DNA from: an uncultured Methylobacillus sp.
Lineage (GTDB): Bacteria > Pseudomonadota > Gammaproteobacteria > Burkholderiales > Methylophilaceae
Length of the DNA stretch: 64,000 bases
Assembly (NCBI GenBank): GCA_903824575.1
Contig: CAIJXJ010000256.1
Span: forward strand, 1-64,000
Direction of reading: 5' to 3'
In this document: piece after piece, positions 16,411 through 25,400 of the stretch
How the letters are laid out: the number at the start of each line of letters is the position of its first letter
How positions within the stretch are numbered: the stretch's first letter is position 1
Program-made: the position numbers and the translations under genes
Notes under the pieces: model-generated
Seen by the model: the letters and a program-made list of their open reading frames with translations, nothing else
Database searches by the model: none
What the model was told of the DNA's origin: nothing

Positions 16411-17514
16411 CTACGTCTCTTTGGCTGCCATGATGTTTACCGGGATGCGTTGTGGGCCGAAGGGTTTACCATAGATGCCGAAACGCCCGGATATTCTGGT
16501 CTCGCATTGCGGGCAGGTGCCCTCCGCTGTCAGGTCATAATGACGGATGTCGTACCAGTCACGCACGATGACAGCATGCTGGCAGTTCGGGCAATCAGTG
16601 GTGCCACCGGTCAAATCATGCACGTTGCCGGTATAGACGTAATGCAGACCGGCGTCCATCGCGACGCGGCGGGCGCGGGTGAGGGTGGCGGCGGGTGTTG
16701 CCGGTACCTCCTGCATCTTCCAGTCCGGGTGGAAGGCGGTGAAATGAAGCGGCACGTCAGGCCCCAACTCTTTTGCTACCCATGCGCATAAGTTGCGAAG
16801 TTCCTGATCAGAATCGTTATACCCTGGAATCAGTAGCGTAGTGATCTCGAGCCAGCAATCGGTATCGTGGTGTACATAGGCCAATGTGTCTAATACCGGT
16901 TGTAACTGGCTGCCTGTGAGTTTGACGTAGAAATCCTCGGTGAAGCCCTTGAGGTCGATATTGGCGGCGTCCATGCGGGCGAAGAATTCACGGCGCGGGG
17001 CAGGGGTGATGTAGCCCGCCGTCACTGCCACGGTCTTGATGCCAAGTTGGTGACAGGCGTCCGCCGTGTCCAGCGCATATTCGTAGAAGATGACAGGGTC
17101 GTTGTAGGTAAACGCCACGCTACGGCACCTGTGTGCCTTGGCTGCTTGGGCGATGGCACCAGGGGACGCCTGGTCCATCAGTCGGTCCATGTTGCGCGAT
17201 TTGGAAATGTCCCAGTTTTGGCAAAACTTGCAAGCCAGGTTGCAGCCAGCGGTGCCGAACGAGAATACGCTGGAGCCGGGATGGAAATGGTTGAGCGGCT
17301 TCTTCTCGATGGGATCGATGCAGAAACCGGAACTTCGCCCGTAGGTGGTGAGCACCATTCGGCCATCTGCCATGCCGCGTACGAAGCAGGCGCCGCGCTG
17401 TCCTTCGTGCAGCTTGCAGTCGCGCGGACAGAGGTCACACTGGATACGGCCATCGTCCAGCATGTGCCAGAATCGGGCCGGATGACGTTCGTCAATGCGG
17501 ATGGCTTCATCCAT
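16411..17514 (-). CDS. amrS: AmmeMemoRadiSam system radical SAM enzyme
   Basis: A 367-residue protein. It has an N-terminal cysteine-rich segment (CDLCPRDCKLHEGQRGACFVRG) and the radical SAM CX3CX2C in TAGCNLACKFCQNWD, as in pyruvate-formate-lyase-activating-like enzymes. It ends with a rubredoxin-like zinc ribbon (DCPNCQHAVIV, TCPQCETRISGRFG). This is the AmrS architecture. The reaction is not established. The genes for the two partners, AmrA and AmrB, lie just upstream on the same strand, so the complete three-protein system is present. Confidence 0.93.
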   Translation of the reverse strand: MDEAIRIDERHPARFWHMLDDGRIQCDLCPRDCKLHEGQRGACFVRGMADGRMVLTTYGRSSGFCIDPIEKKPLNHFHPGSSVFSFGTAGCNLACKFCQNWDISKSRNMDRLMDQASPGAIAQAAKAHRCRSVAFTYNDPVIFYEYALDTADACHQLGIKTVAVTAGYITPAPRREFFARMDAANIDLKGFTEDFYVKLTGSQLQPVLDTLAYVHHDTDCWLEITTLLIPGYNDSDQELRNLCAWVAKELGPDVPLHFTAFHPDWKMQEVPATPAATLTRARRVAMDAGLHYVYTGNVHDLTGGTTDCPNCQHAVIVRDWYDIRHYDLTAEGTCPQCETRISGRFGIYGKPFGPQRIPVNIMAAKET

Positions 17515-17587
17515 TTTATCCTCCGTGGCTGGTCGCGAGTGGCAAGTCGGCCGCCATAATCAAGGCGACTGGTCAGTTGCGACTCGC

Positions 17588-18130
17588 TTAAATAAACTTC
17601 TCTACCGTGTAGCGCGACAGTTTCATGTCTTCTGCCCAGAAATCACCGGGCAAACCGGCTTTTTGCTTGAGTTCGAACATGAAGCGTTCAGGTGTTGGCA
17701 ATTGGTCCCAAACCTGCGGCAGGAAGGTGCTACGGTGATGACGATACTCGAGTATCACGCCATCGATGCCAGGGCGCAATTGCGCCAGAGCGTCTTGCTC
17801 GCCGTCGAACAGCATCACCTGTGAGGGCGAGAGCAAGGAGACCTCAACGCTAGTGTTTGGCCATTCTGACGGCTGCAAGGCATTGAAGCGCGGGTCGTGG
17901 AATGCCGCAGCCACGGCGTTGAAACGTAGGTCTTCCAGCAGCGGGCGGTGAGCGACCAGGCTGCCGATGCAGCCGCGCAGTCTGCCCTTATGCGTCAGGG
18001 TCACGAAGCTGGCCCCGGAATCGTTGAGCCAGGGAAAATCAGGGGCTGGCGGCAAGGGTGTGTCGAATTCTGCATTGATGGCCTCGCGAGCCAGGCGGAT
18101 TAGAGTCGTACCGCGTTGGTCGCTATTCAT
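17588..18130 (-). CDS. amrA: AmmeMemoRadiSam system protein A (AMMECR1 domain)
   Basis: A 180-residue AMMECR1-fold protein. The conserved LRGCIGSL motif is present (FVTLTHKGRLRGCIGSLVAHRPL), followed by AFHDPRF, EVSLLSP and TFLPQVWDQLPTPERFMFELKQKAGLP. Human AMMECR1 is the distant homologue. In bacteria the protein is fused or adjacent to Memo and a radical SAM enzyme; the joint function is unknown. Its ATG overlaps the amrB stop (ATGA), and amrS follows 73 bp downstream. Confidence 0.93.
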   Translation of the reverse strand: MNSDQRGTTLIRLAREAINAEFDTPLPPAPDFPWLNDSGASFVTLTHKGRLRGCIGSLVAHRPLLEDLRFNAVAAAFHDPRFNALQPSEWPNTSVEVSLLSPSQVMLFDGEQDALAQLRPGIDGVILEYRHHRSTFLPQVWDQLPTPERFMFELKQKAGLPGDFWAEDMKLSRYTVEKFI

Positions 18131-18930
18131 GACCGCTCATCCTCAGTAAAGGCGAAGGCGCCGTAGCCGACGACACGCGTCAGATCACCCGTGCTGTCTC
18201 CGGAATTGCGCAGGTCGAGCAGATGGGGCTTCAGGTGATGGTGAAGCGCCGCCAGAATCAGGCCATTCACCGGCGTGCCACCACAGGCCTGTTCGTGCGA
18301 TATCGGTTGGCGCAATTCGAGAATGGCGCTGGCAGTGCCGGCGTCCACTTGTCTCGCCAGATCATCGTTCAAAAAATGGGACAGATCGGAGCTGATCACG
18401 ATCAGAGTTTCACTCCCTCCCCATAGCAGTTCAAGCACTTCTGCCACTTCCTTAGGTGTTGCCATGCCAACCGCCAGCGGCAGCAGATTGAAGTCCGGCA
18501 GCAGGGTCTGCAGGAAGGGTAGATGCACTTCCAGCGAGTGCTCCTGCGCGTGTGCCTGTGAGCTGACGGTGATTTGGGGCAGATGGGTAATTTTCTGGAC
18601 TGCCGCCTGGTCGATGTTCACCATTCCTAGTGGGGTTTTGAAGGCATTGACCCCTGGCAGGGCCAAACCACGTATTGCCACGCGATGCGTCGGACCCAGC
18701 AGCACGACGTGTCGAATGCGATTGGCCATGGTTTTGAGCAGGCTGTAGGCGCTGGCGGCGACGCTACCTGAATGAATGTAACCTGCATGCGGCACGATCA
18801 GTGCCTTGGGTTGGAGATCTGGCGCGCGCAGTTCTGCGTCGGCCAGCAGGGCATTGACATCGCTGGCCAGTTCGATCGGATTGCCAGGATAGAACATGCC
18901 GGCGACAGCGGCGGGACGAACGGATGGCAT
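18127..18930 (-). CDS. amrB: AmmeMemoRadiSam system protein B (Memo family)
   Basis: A 267-residue Memo-like protein related to class III non-haem dioxygenases. Features: RPAAVAGMFYPGNP at the N-terminus, the metal-site His residues in VPHAGYIHSG and LGPTHRVAI, AHAQEHSLEVHLPFLQ, and VISSDLSHFL. It is the first gene of the amrB-amrA-amrS unit and is divergent from rdgC, with about 150 bp between the two starts. Family placement is secure; the biochemical role is not known. Confidence 0.93.
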   Translation of the reverse strand: MPSVRPAAVAGMFYPGNPIELASDVNALLADAELRAPDLQPKALIVPHAGYIHSGSVAASAYSLLKTMANRIRHVVLLGPTHRVAIRGLALPGVNAFKTPLGMVNIDQAAVQKITHLPQITVSSQAHAQEHSLEVHLPFLQTLLPDFNLLPLAVGMATPKEVAEVLELLWGGSETLIVISSDLSHFLNDDLARQVDAGTASAILELRQPISHEQACGGTPVNGLILAALHHHLKPHLLDLRNSGDSTGDLTRVVGYGAFAFTEDERS

Positions 18931-19080
18931 GAATAGTTCCTTACAAATCCAATTCTTTGCTAGATGCGGTCGTTTGCGGAGGACTCAAGAGACGATTGCT
19001 GTTTTGGACCGGCGTTGGTGGAAACTCGTGAAGCGGTCGTTGTCCCCGGTATAATCGCCCCTTTTATTGGGTTGCCTGCC

Positions 19081-19983
19081 ATGTGGTTTAAAAACATCTT
19101 CATCTATCGTCTGCCTGCAGATCATAGCATTACTGCGGCCACGCTTGAGGCCAAGCTGGCGCTCAAGCCATTGCAACCATGCAGTGGCCTGGACAAGCAA
19201 AGCATGGGTTGGGTTTCCTGCCGACAGGATGATCGCCTGGTGCATGTGTTGAATCAGCAAATTTTGTTTGCGCTTGGCGTTGAGCAGAAATTGCTGCCGG
19301 CGACCATCATTAACCGGTTTGCCAAGGAACGTGTCGCTGACATTGAAGCGCAACAGGGCTACAAGCCTGGCCGCCGGGAACTGAAGGAAATCAAGCAGGC
19401 AGTCACCGAGGAACTGCTGCCCAGGGCCTTCGCCTTGCAGCGCACCACCTATGCCTGGCTGGATCTAGTCAATGGGCGATTGATCATAGAGGCTGCATCG
19501 GCCGCGCGAGCGGATGAATTGCTGGGGTTGCTGGCCAAGACCATGGACGATTTTCCGGTCAAATTGCTGCGCGCCGAATTGTCACCGGTTGCGGCCATGA
19601 CGGATTGGCTTGCGGCAGAGCTTGCCCCGTCCGGGTTTAGCATAGACCAGGAACTGGAGTTGCGTGCGGCAGGCGATAGTCGTGCCACGGTGCGTTATGC
19701 CAATCATGCGCTGGAGGGCGGGGAGATTCTTGCCCATATCGCAACGGGCAAGCGTGCCACCCGCCTGGGTTTGACATGGAACGACCGGATCTCCTTCGTC
19801 CTGACCGAGCAATTGCAAATCAAGCGCCTTGATTTTCTCGACATCATCAAGGAAGAGTCCGGCAGCATGGCCGAGACCGATGACGAGATGTTTGAACTCG
19901 ATTTCACTCTGATGACGGGTGAACTGGCCCGCATGCTGTCGGATCTGACCGCAGCGCTAGGCGGCGAATTGAAAAGTCATTGA
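19081..19983 (+). CDS. rdgC: Recombination-associated protein RdgC
   Basis: A 300-residue DNA-binding ring protein. The start MWFKNIFIYRL is diagnostic for RdgC. The remaining sequence (CSGLDKQSMGWV, FALGVEQKLLPATIINRF, YKPGRRELKEIKQAV, TYAWLDLVNGRLIIEAASAARADELL) follows the family along its whole length. An upstream in-frame ATG at 18964 is rejected because family homology begins at 19081. RdgC dimers encircle double-stranded DNA and modulate RecA-mediated recombination. The gene appears monocistronic; the small palindrome CCTGATCAGG at 19985 follows its stop. Confidence 0.95.
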   Translation: MWFKNIFIYRLPADHSITAATLEAKLALKPLQPCSGLDKQSMGWVSCRQDDRLVHVLNQQILFALGVEQKLLPATIINRFAKERVADIEAQQGYKPGRRELKEIKQAVTEELLPRAFALQRTTYAWLDLVNGRLIIEAASAARADELLGLLAKTMDDFPVKLLRAELSPVAAMTDWLAAELAPSGFSIDQELELRAAGDSRATVRYANHALEGGEILAHIATGKRATRLGLTWNDRISFVLTEQLQIKRLDFLDIIKEESGSMAETDDEMFELDFTLMTGELARMLSDLTAALGGELKSH

Positions 19984-20011
19984 TCCTGATCAGGGGAAGA
20001 ATGCTGCGCGA

Positions 20012-20347
20012 CTAATGACGATATTTTTTGGGTAGCAGTTCCCACCTGACGGCAGAAACAATCTCCCATTCACCAAGCGCGTTCGGTCGTCTCCATCTTG
20101 GGGTGTACATCATCATGATGTGCTCCAGCGCGGCGTCAAAACTGTCGAACGTGATTTCCTTGCCGTTTTCTCCTACGGTGTACGCACCGGTCTCGGGGTA
20201 ACGCAAGGTTGAATTGAAGCACGAGCCATCGGCCGCGAATGGAACGAGAATTGCTGACGATTTTTGAGTCATTGTCATTGAAGTATGTGCAGTTTCATTT
20301 GCGTAGAGGCGGTTAGGGTGAAATACGATTAAGCGGCAAGTTTCCAT
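20012..20347 (-). CDS. Hypothetical protein, third gene of TA-like operon
   Basis: A 111-residue protein with no recognised family. The sequence has a strand-rich core (ILVPFAADGSCFNSTLRY, AYTVGENGKEITFDSFDAALEHI) and a conserved-looking end WEIVSAVRWELLPKKY. An alternative start at 20278 would remove 23 residues. With the longer start the gene overlaps the upstream helix-turn-helix gene by 19 bp, so it is probably translated by coupling. It is the last gene of the operon that begins with the broken DUF4258-like toxin. Confidence 0.5.
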   Translation of the reverse strand: METCRLIVFHPNRLYANETAHTSMTMTQKSSAILVPFAADGSCFNSTLRYPETGAYTVGENGKEITFDSFDAALEHIMMMYTPRWRRPNALGEWEIVSAVRWELLPKKYRH

Positions 20348-20763
20348 AGACCGGAAGCAGAATCAGCAATGATGCGCTCGTGATTCTGATGGTCAGTATT
20401 ATTGATCCTGGAAATAGTCGCAACGATAGGAACATTACCGTTCAGGTGCTCAAGGTAGATCAACCTTAGCATTCTGTCTGCGCCTTTAGGAATTTGACCA
20501 TGTTTTTCCCATTTTGCTACGGCCTGATCTGTGACGCACATTAATTCAGCCAGTCCGCGCTGAGAAAGCTCCATTTCCTTGCGGATAAATCTCACCTCTG
20601 TTCCTGTTAGGCGTGATTTTCCACCAAGCATTTGCCCGATGGCTCGGTGAAGCCCTGCCAAGTCGTGAATTACTACGCCTTCCCCATAATTTGTTTTAAC
20701 AACCTCATAGCCGTTTGCCAGCCAGATATTGTTAAGCCCCGAATCTGTATAGTGATATTTCAT
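20329..20763 (-). CDS. HTH-type antitoxin/regulator (MqsA/HigA-like)
   Basis: A 144-residue protein. The N-terminal part (YHYTDSGLNNIWLANGYEVV, then GLHRAIGQML) is followed by a Cro/CI-type helix-turn-helix (LTGTEVRFIRKEMELSQRGLAELMCVTDQAVAKWEKHGQIP), as in regulators paired with DUF4258 toxins. MqsA-type zinc cysteines are absent. The start overlaps the stop of the upstream frameshifted toxin frame (ATGA). It presumably binds the ACCTATA...TATAGGT palindrome at 21081-21099 and represses its own operon. Confidence 0.75.
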   Translation of the reverse strand: MKYHYTDSGLNNIWLANGYEVVKTNYGEGVVIHDLAGLHRAIGQMLGGKSRLTGTEVRFIRKEMELSQRGLAELMCVTDQAVAKWEKHGQIPKGADRMLRLIYLEHLNGNVPIVATISRINNTDHQNHERIIADSASGLWKLAA

Positions 20764-21079
20764 GATCCACCTCTCATTACCGTGACAACAACGGCAAAAT
20801 CTCCGCTTCCCTGTTTTTCTAATGCGATCGCTGCGTTTATGATGTCACCTGACGCACGATGTTCAATAGTTGCCTTCCCATCTCCGTGAGCAGTTAAGTG
20901 CGCCGACTCTATCACCCTACCTTTTTAATGCAGGACTCAACTTGCATACGTGTCATTTTTCGCCTCTTCATCTGTGTTTTTGCATGAGGCGTAATGACAA
21001 TACGATCAGAAGCGGCGCGTAATCTTTGCAAAAATTTTGCATCGTTCAGCGCAAAAGGAAGGGCTTTTAGTGTTGACAT
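20760..21079 (-). pseudogene. DUF4258-like toxin gene with internal frameshift
   Basis: From the ATG at 21079 the frame reads MSTLKALPFALNDAKFLQ..., then TPHAKTQMKRRKM, MQVESCIKKVG and stops at 20912-20914. The -1 frame from the A-run at 20922-20926 continues GRVIESAHLTAHGDGKATIE, HRASGDIINAAIAL, DFAVVVTVMRGGS and stops at 20760-20762. The combined product (about 107 codons if one A is restored) has the DUF4258 layout: HA..M..R helix, basic strand, C-terminal VVVTV strand. The second-frame stop overlaps the next gene's start, which argues that the shift is recent or recoded. Confidence 0.75.
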
Positions 21080-21080
21080 G

Positions 21081-21099
21081 ACCTATACAATATATAGGT
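21081..21099. promoter_or_regulatory. Operator palindrome ACCTATA-N5-TATAGGT
   Basis: Perfect 7-bp inverted arms (21081-21087, 21093-21099) sit immediately upstream of the ATG of the DUF4258-like toxin frame and include its TAGGT leader. An HTH antitoxin bound here would block transcription or translation initiation. Function is inferred from symmetry and position. Confidence 0.6.
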
Positions 21100-21283
21100 A
21101 AATAATCGGGATAGCAAGTTCCTGTGGCGTAATATTTGTAGTGTGCTGGATGCGGATTCAGGCTAAAAATATGTGGTACAAACCTGTGACCAGATGGGTC
21201 TGTTTTATTGGGTTGTGACCCGGTTTATGTAGCACATTTCACTATCGATCGACACTGTAAACTGTCGTAAGTGATTGTTTTTT

Positions 21284-21333
21284 TGGTGGGCGGCACAGGG
21301 TTCGAACCTGTGACCCCTGCCGTGTGAAGGCAG
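21284..21333 (-). other. Attachment site: 50-bp copy of tRNA-Val 3' part
   Basis: This is a perfect 50-base duplicate of 26399-26448: CCA end, acceptor strand, T arm, variable loop and 3' half of the anticodon stem-loop of tRNA-Val(CAC). It is not a functional tRNA because the D arm and 5' half are missing. With the intact copy it delimits an element of about 5.1 kb. The integrase stop codon lies 13 bp away. Confidence 0.92.
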
Positions 21334-21345
21334 AGAACATCCGCA

Positions 21346-22182
21346 CTAGGCTTTGGTTTCAGAGGTTTTTTCTGTTTTTTCTGTCACACACTTTGGTTTT
21401 GATGATGAATTGTCTGCATATCCAGCAAGGTATTCTGGAGCCAAATGAGCATATCTTAAAACCATAGACAGGGTTTTCCAGCCGCCTAACTTTTGAAGCA
21501 CCTCGATTGGCGTACCGTTCATTACATGCCAACTTGCCCATGTGTGCCGAAGGTCATGCCAGCGAAACTCGCTAGACTTCCTTCCGTCCTCACGCTCAAA
21601 TACATCTATGCCTGCACGAACTAATGCAGACTTCCATGATTTAGTGCTGGCTTTAGTAACTGGATGGCCGTCATAGGTGAACACGAATGACTCATGTTCT
21701 CCGGCCTGTTCATTTAGTACGGTGATGGCGTCAATGGAAAGTGGTATTCCTATTGCCTTCTTTCCTTTTGCTTGGTCAGGGTGAATCCATGCAACCTTGC
21801 GCTGCATGTCTATCTGTCCCCATTGCAACTCGATCACGTTGTTTTCCCGCAGCCCTGTTGCAATAGCAAACCTTGCCATCTGCTTTAGGTTCCCGGTTAG
21901 TTGCGCTTCCAGCCTAGCCCACTCATCAGGCGTCAGCCAGCGTGTTCTAGAGTCTTTCACCTTGACTCTCTGCATGGCGGGGATCTTGTCGATCCATCCG
22001 CGCTTGACTGCACAGTTAAGTATTGCAGTCAGAAGGTTTATCACTCGATTCCTAGTAGCCCCCGTATACCTTGACGTTACATCTTCAAGCATATCAACAG
22101 ATACGTTACCAATCGGAACATCCATCAAATCAAATGCCCTGATCCTGTACCTGTCTGATATGTCTTTTTTCCCAGAGTCTAT
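21346..22182 (-). pseudogene. Tyrosine integrase of the tRNA-Val element, 5' truncated
   Basis: The catalytic domain is complete: first Arg in IATGLRENNVIELQWGQID, FRWHDLRHTWASWHVMNG (HxxR), LGGWKTLSMVLRYAHL (Trp in place of the second His, then Tyr). The core-binding domain is partial (SRYTGATRNRVINLLTAILN). A TTG/ATG near 22128 opens about 260 codons, but plausible integrase sequence extends to a stop at 22183-22185 (KKDISDRYRIRAFDL). The N-terminal ~100 residues that bind attachment arms are missing. It lies next to the tRNA fragment, the standard position for the gene that mediated insertion. Probably inactive. Confidence 0.85.
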
Positions 22183-22417
22183 TCACGCATAGCTGATCTG
22201 CGAATTCAAACTCCTCCGCATTAATTCCCATGCGGCTAACTGCGTTGCACAATTCGTTATATCGCGCCTGACTCGCCGCAATTTGCATTTGCCCGTCTTG
22301 ACCTAGGGCGTAATCTAGGGCGTACCATTCTGCCTTCCACTCGTCACGGCTTACCTGACTCGCCGCCAGTTCATCCTTCAGCCTGACGTTCTCACTCTGC
22401 AACTCCGAGAGAATCAC
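22130..22417 (-). CDS. Phage-like coiled-coil protein, probable fragment
   Basis: A 95-residue frame. The first 75 residues (LSELQSENVRLKDELAASQV, WYALDYALGQ, QARYNELCNAVSRMGINAEE) are a predicted coiled coil of the Ea22/Ead-like phage type. The last 20 residues run out of frame through sequence that, in the neighbouring frame, looks like integrase. So two phage gene fragments have probably been joined here. Function unknown. Confidence 0.4.
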   Translation of the reverse strand: MILSELQSENVRLKDELAASQVSRDEWKAEWYALDYALGQDGQMQIAASQARYNELCNAVSRMGINAEEFEFADQLCVNRLWEKRHIRQVQDQGI

Positions 22418-22428
22418 AAGCTCCTTAA

Positions 22429-25400
22429 TGTGTTTGTCGCGTAAGCTATCCTGCTGGAGATACCGTAGCAGAATTTGGAGATATACTTCACCGTGCCGTG
22501 GCGGGTGAGAGTATTCTTACTCATTCTGGGCATGATAATGATATTGCTGCAAAGATCGCAGCGTATGAGGACGAACATGCTTCCAATCCTGATGCCGTTC
22601 AACATGCAGCAGAGGATAATTTCTATGCAGAAAATCCGCATGAAGCAGTTTACATTGATAGCGTTGGACAACTTGAGGATGAACTAAATGGGCCTGTATC
22701 TGAAGCAGATCACTATAGACAAAGTGAAGGCGCTGCCGCCAGCGCAGAAGAAAGCAGCAATCGAGCTACTGAAAAAGAAGTTCGAGATACAGCAACTACA
22801 GATAGCACAAGCCGAGCGCAAGGCGAAGAAGTCAAAGGCTACTACTCCGGAATAGAGCGTAGCTACACTGACGTTGAAGATGCTCTCTCAGATAAGCCTG
22901 CTGGCACATGGGTATATTTTGTTGAAGGTGACGGACGCCTAGATCAATCTCCACGATTCACTGTTGCCTATTCTATTGGCGGCGGGATGCATGAGATGGG
23001 ATCAACAGCAAAGTCAAAGGAAGTTGCTTTTGAAAATGCAAGGAAGTCAGCAGAAGATAGGTATGGAGTAATAAAGCTTCAGCCGGAAGAAGGCTACTCC
23101 CTAGCAGGTGAAACTAACTCCGACATTCAGCGCAAGACTGATGAGGCTAAAGCATTAGCAGCAGAGAAGGCCAAGAAGGAGAACGCTCCTTCACCTGATG
23201 ACTTTGTGCTTGCAGGAAGCAATAGCGAAGCTGACAAAGCTGCCGCTCATGGCGCACAAGACTTATTCTCCCAGCCTACAGAAGTAGATAAAGCAAAATC
23301 AGTACTTGATTCTGCTGGCATCACTGGCACAGAAAAGCTCAACACTATTGCACAGGTTCGTGACGGCAAGCTTACTGCTGACGAAGTTGCTGAAGTGCAT
23401 GGACAGCCTATCGTTGACTTTGGCGAGAAGATTGCCGGGGCAAAAAAGGACTTGTGGGGATCATACCAAAAGTCAATGTCTGATGAACTTCCTATAGATG
23501 CTAAAGACATTACCCTTTCAAAGAATTTCCCTGATCCTGATTACGAAAACCTAATCGCTAATGGCGTAAGCATTAAGGCCATTGCCTTAATCAAGGCAAT
23601 GCGAGATGAGATACCTTCAAAGCCGCATAAGTCATACAAGCTTTCGCGCTGGGTTGAGCAATTGCGAGTGCAACGTGAGTTTTCAAATAAGATTATCTCT
23701 GGAAGCCATAACGCTGAATTTGTCTTGGAGAAAATGCGCGAATCTGGCGCACTTTCAAGTATTGCTGATAGGGCTAAACTTTATGAGCAACTTGGATACC
23801 CTGCATTCAAAGGCGCTAAAGGATATGAGATATCTGAAGGATGGAGCAAGCTAGATATCCACTCATACCATCATTATGTAGCGTCAATTTCTATTGATGG
23901 CAAAGAGTATTTTGTTAGGTTCACTGTTCAGCAGATGAGAGCAAAACACAATCAAGCCGGAGAGAATCTTGCACATTCATCATTTGTTTCTGATGTAGAG
24001 CTATATCAGGCAAATAAAAAGGATGCCTCACTTATGCAGCCAGCTTCTGGGTTATTGACCCATGCTCACTCTGCGGCGGCACCCTTAGACAAAAGATTAG
24101 CACAATGGCTTTCTGATGGCAAGCCAATGGAAGTTTCCAAAGTCATCAATCCTAAAACTGGTGAGCCGTTGGTTGTTTATCATGGCACTGTTCATTCAAA
24201 AGGAGAGCCATTCACTGTATTTCATGAGGAATCTCATTTTGGGGATTACTCACAAGCAGAAGATAGGGAGTCTGAAAAGTATCGTGAATTCTCAAGGGCG
24301 TATAAAAGGAAAAACCAATCAGCAACATCTGGTGAAATAGACGATGCATTTTATAATTCAAACCAATTCAGGAAATATGAGCTTTTCCTGAATGTTAAGA
24401 ATCCTGTCCGAATTAGAGATATTGAAGATGGGTGGCAAGATGAGATTGCATTTCAGAAAGCCAAGCATCCAGAAATGGACGGGATTGTTTATGAAAACGA
24501 ATACGAAGGAAATGGGCGCAATGATTCATGGGTTGTAATTGATCCACGCAATATCAAATCTGCAAGCAACGATGAAGTTGGCAATACAGGAACATTTAGT
24601 AAAAACAGTCTCGACATTCGCTATTCAGCCAACGGCTCTATCCAAGCCTTCCACGACACCAAAACTGGCCGTATCCAGCCGATACTAAATCTGATGAAGG
24701 GCGACAAGCTACTCAAGGCATATCTTGGCGAGTTACATGATCCTGATTTAGCCCCTATCGTAGAGGCTATGATGCAGGGCGGTGGCAGGGCCAAGATGGA
24801 TGACGTATATCGCAACCAAGGGATTAATGAATTCAAGCAGTCGCTACGTCTTGGCAACTATAAGACAGCAGCAATGAAAACATTGCCTATGATTATGGAT
24901 ACGATCAACAAGCCAATATTTGAATATCTTGTCCCGCGCCAGAAGCTAGGCGTTTTCTTTGACATGGCTAAAGACGCGCTTGAAAACAAGCCCGGAATGA
25001 GCCTGCAAGAAAAGCGTGAAGTTATGGGTAAGCTTTGGGACTCGGTAGATAACCGTATGGGTGAGCTTGTCTACGATAATGTTTTCTGGAATAGGGCGCT
25101 CAAAGATTCACTGATGGTATCTACTCGTTCCGTTGGCTGGAACTTGGGTACGTTTCGGGAGATTGGCGGCGGCGTTGCAGATATTGGAAAGGTTAAGCAA
25201 CTCGGTGGACTGAGTGACAGGACTTCATATATCTTTGGCCTGATGTTCGTCACTTCAATCGTCGGCTCTATCACTCAATATCTATATACCGGACAAGGCC
25301 CGGATGATTTGAAGGATCTATTTTTCCCGCGTACTGGCAAGACTCGTCCTGATGGTTCGGAAGATAGGCTTTCCCTGCCAAGCTACATGAAGGATATTTA

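Noticed and set aside
21284-21333. Second tRNA-Val gene
   Set aside because: Only the 3' 50 bases are present; the D arm and 5' acceptor strand are replaced by element sequence, so it is an attachment-site duplicate.
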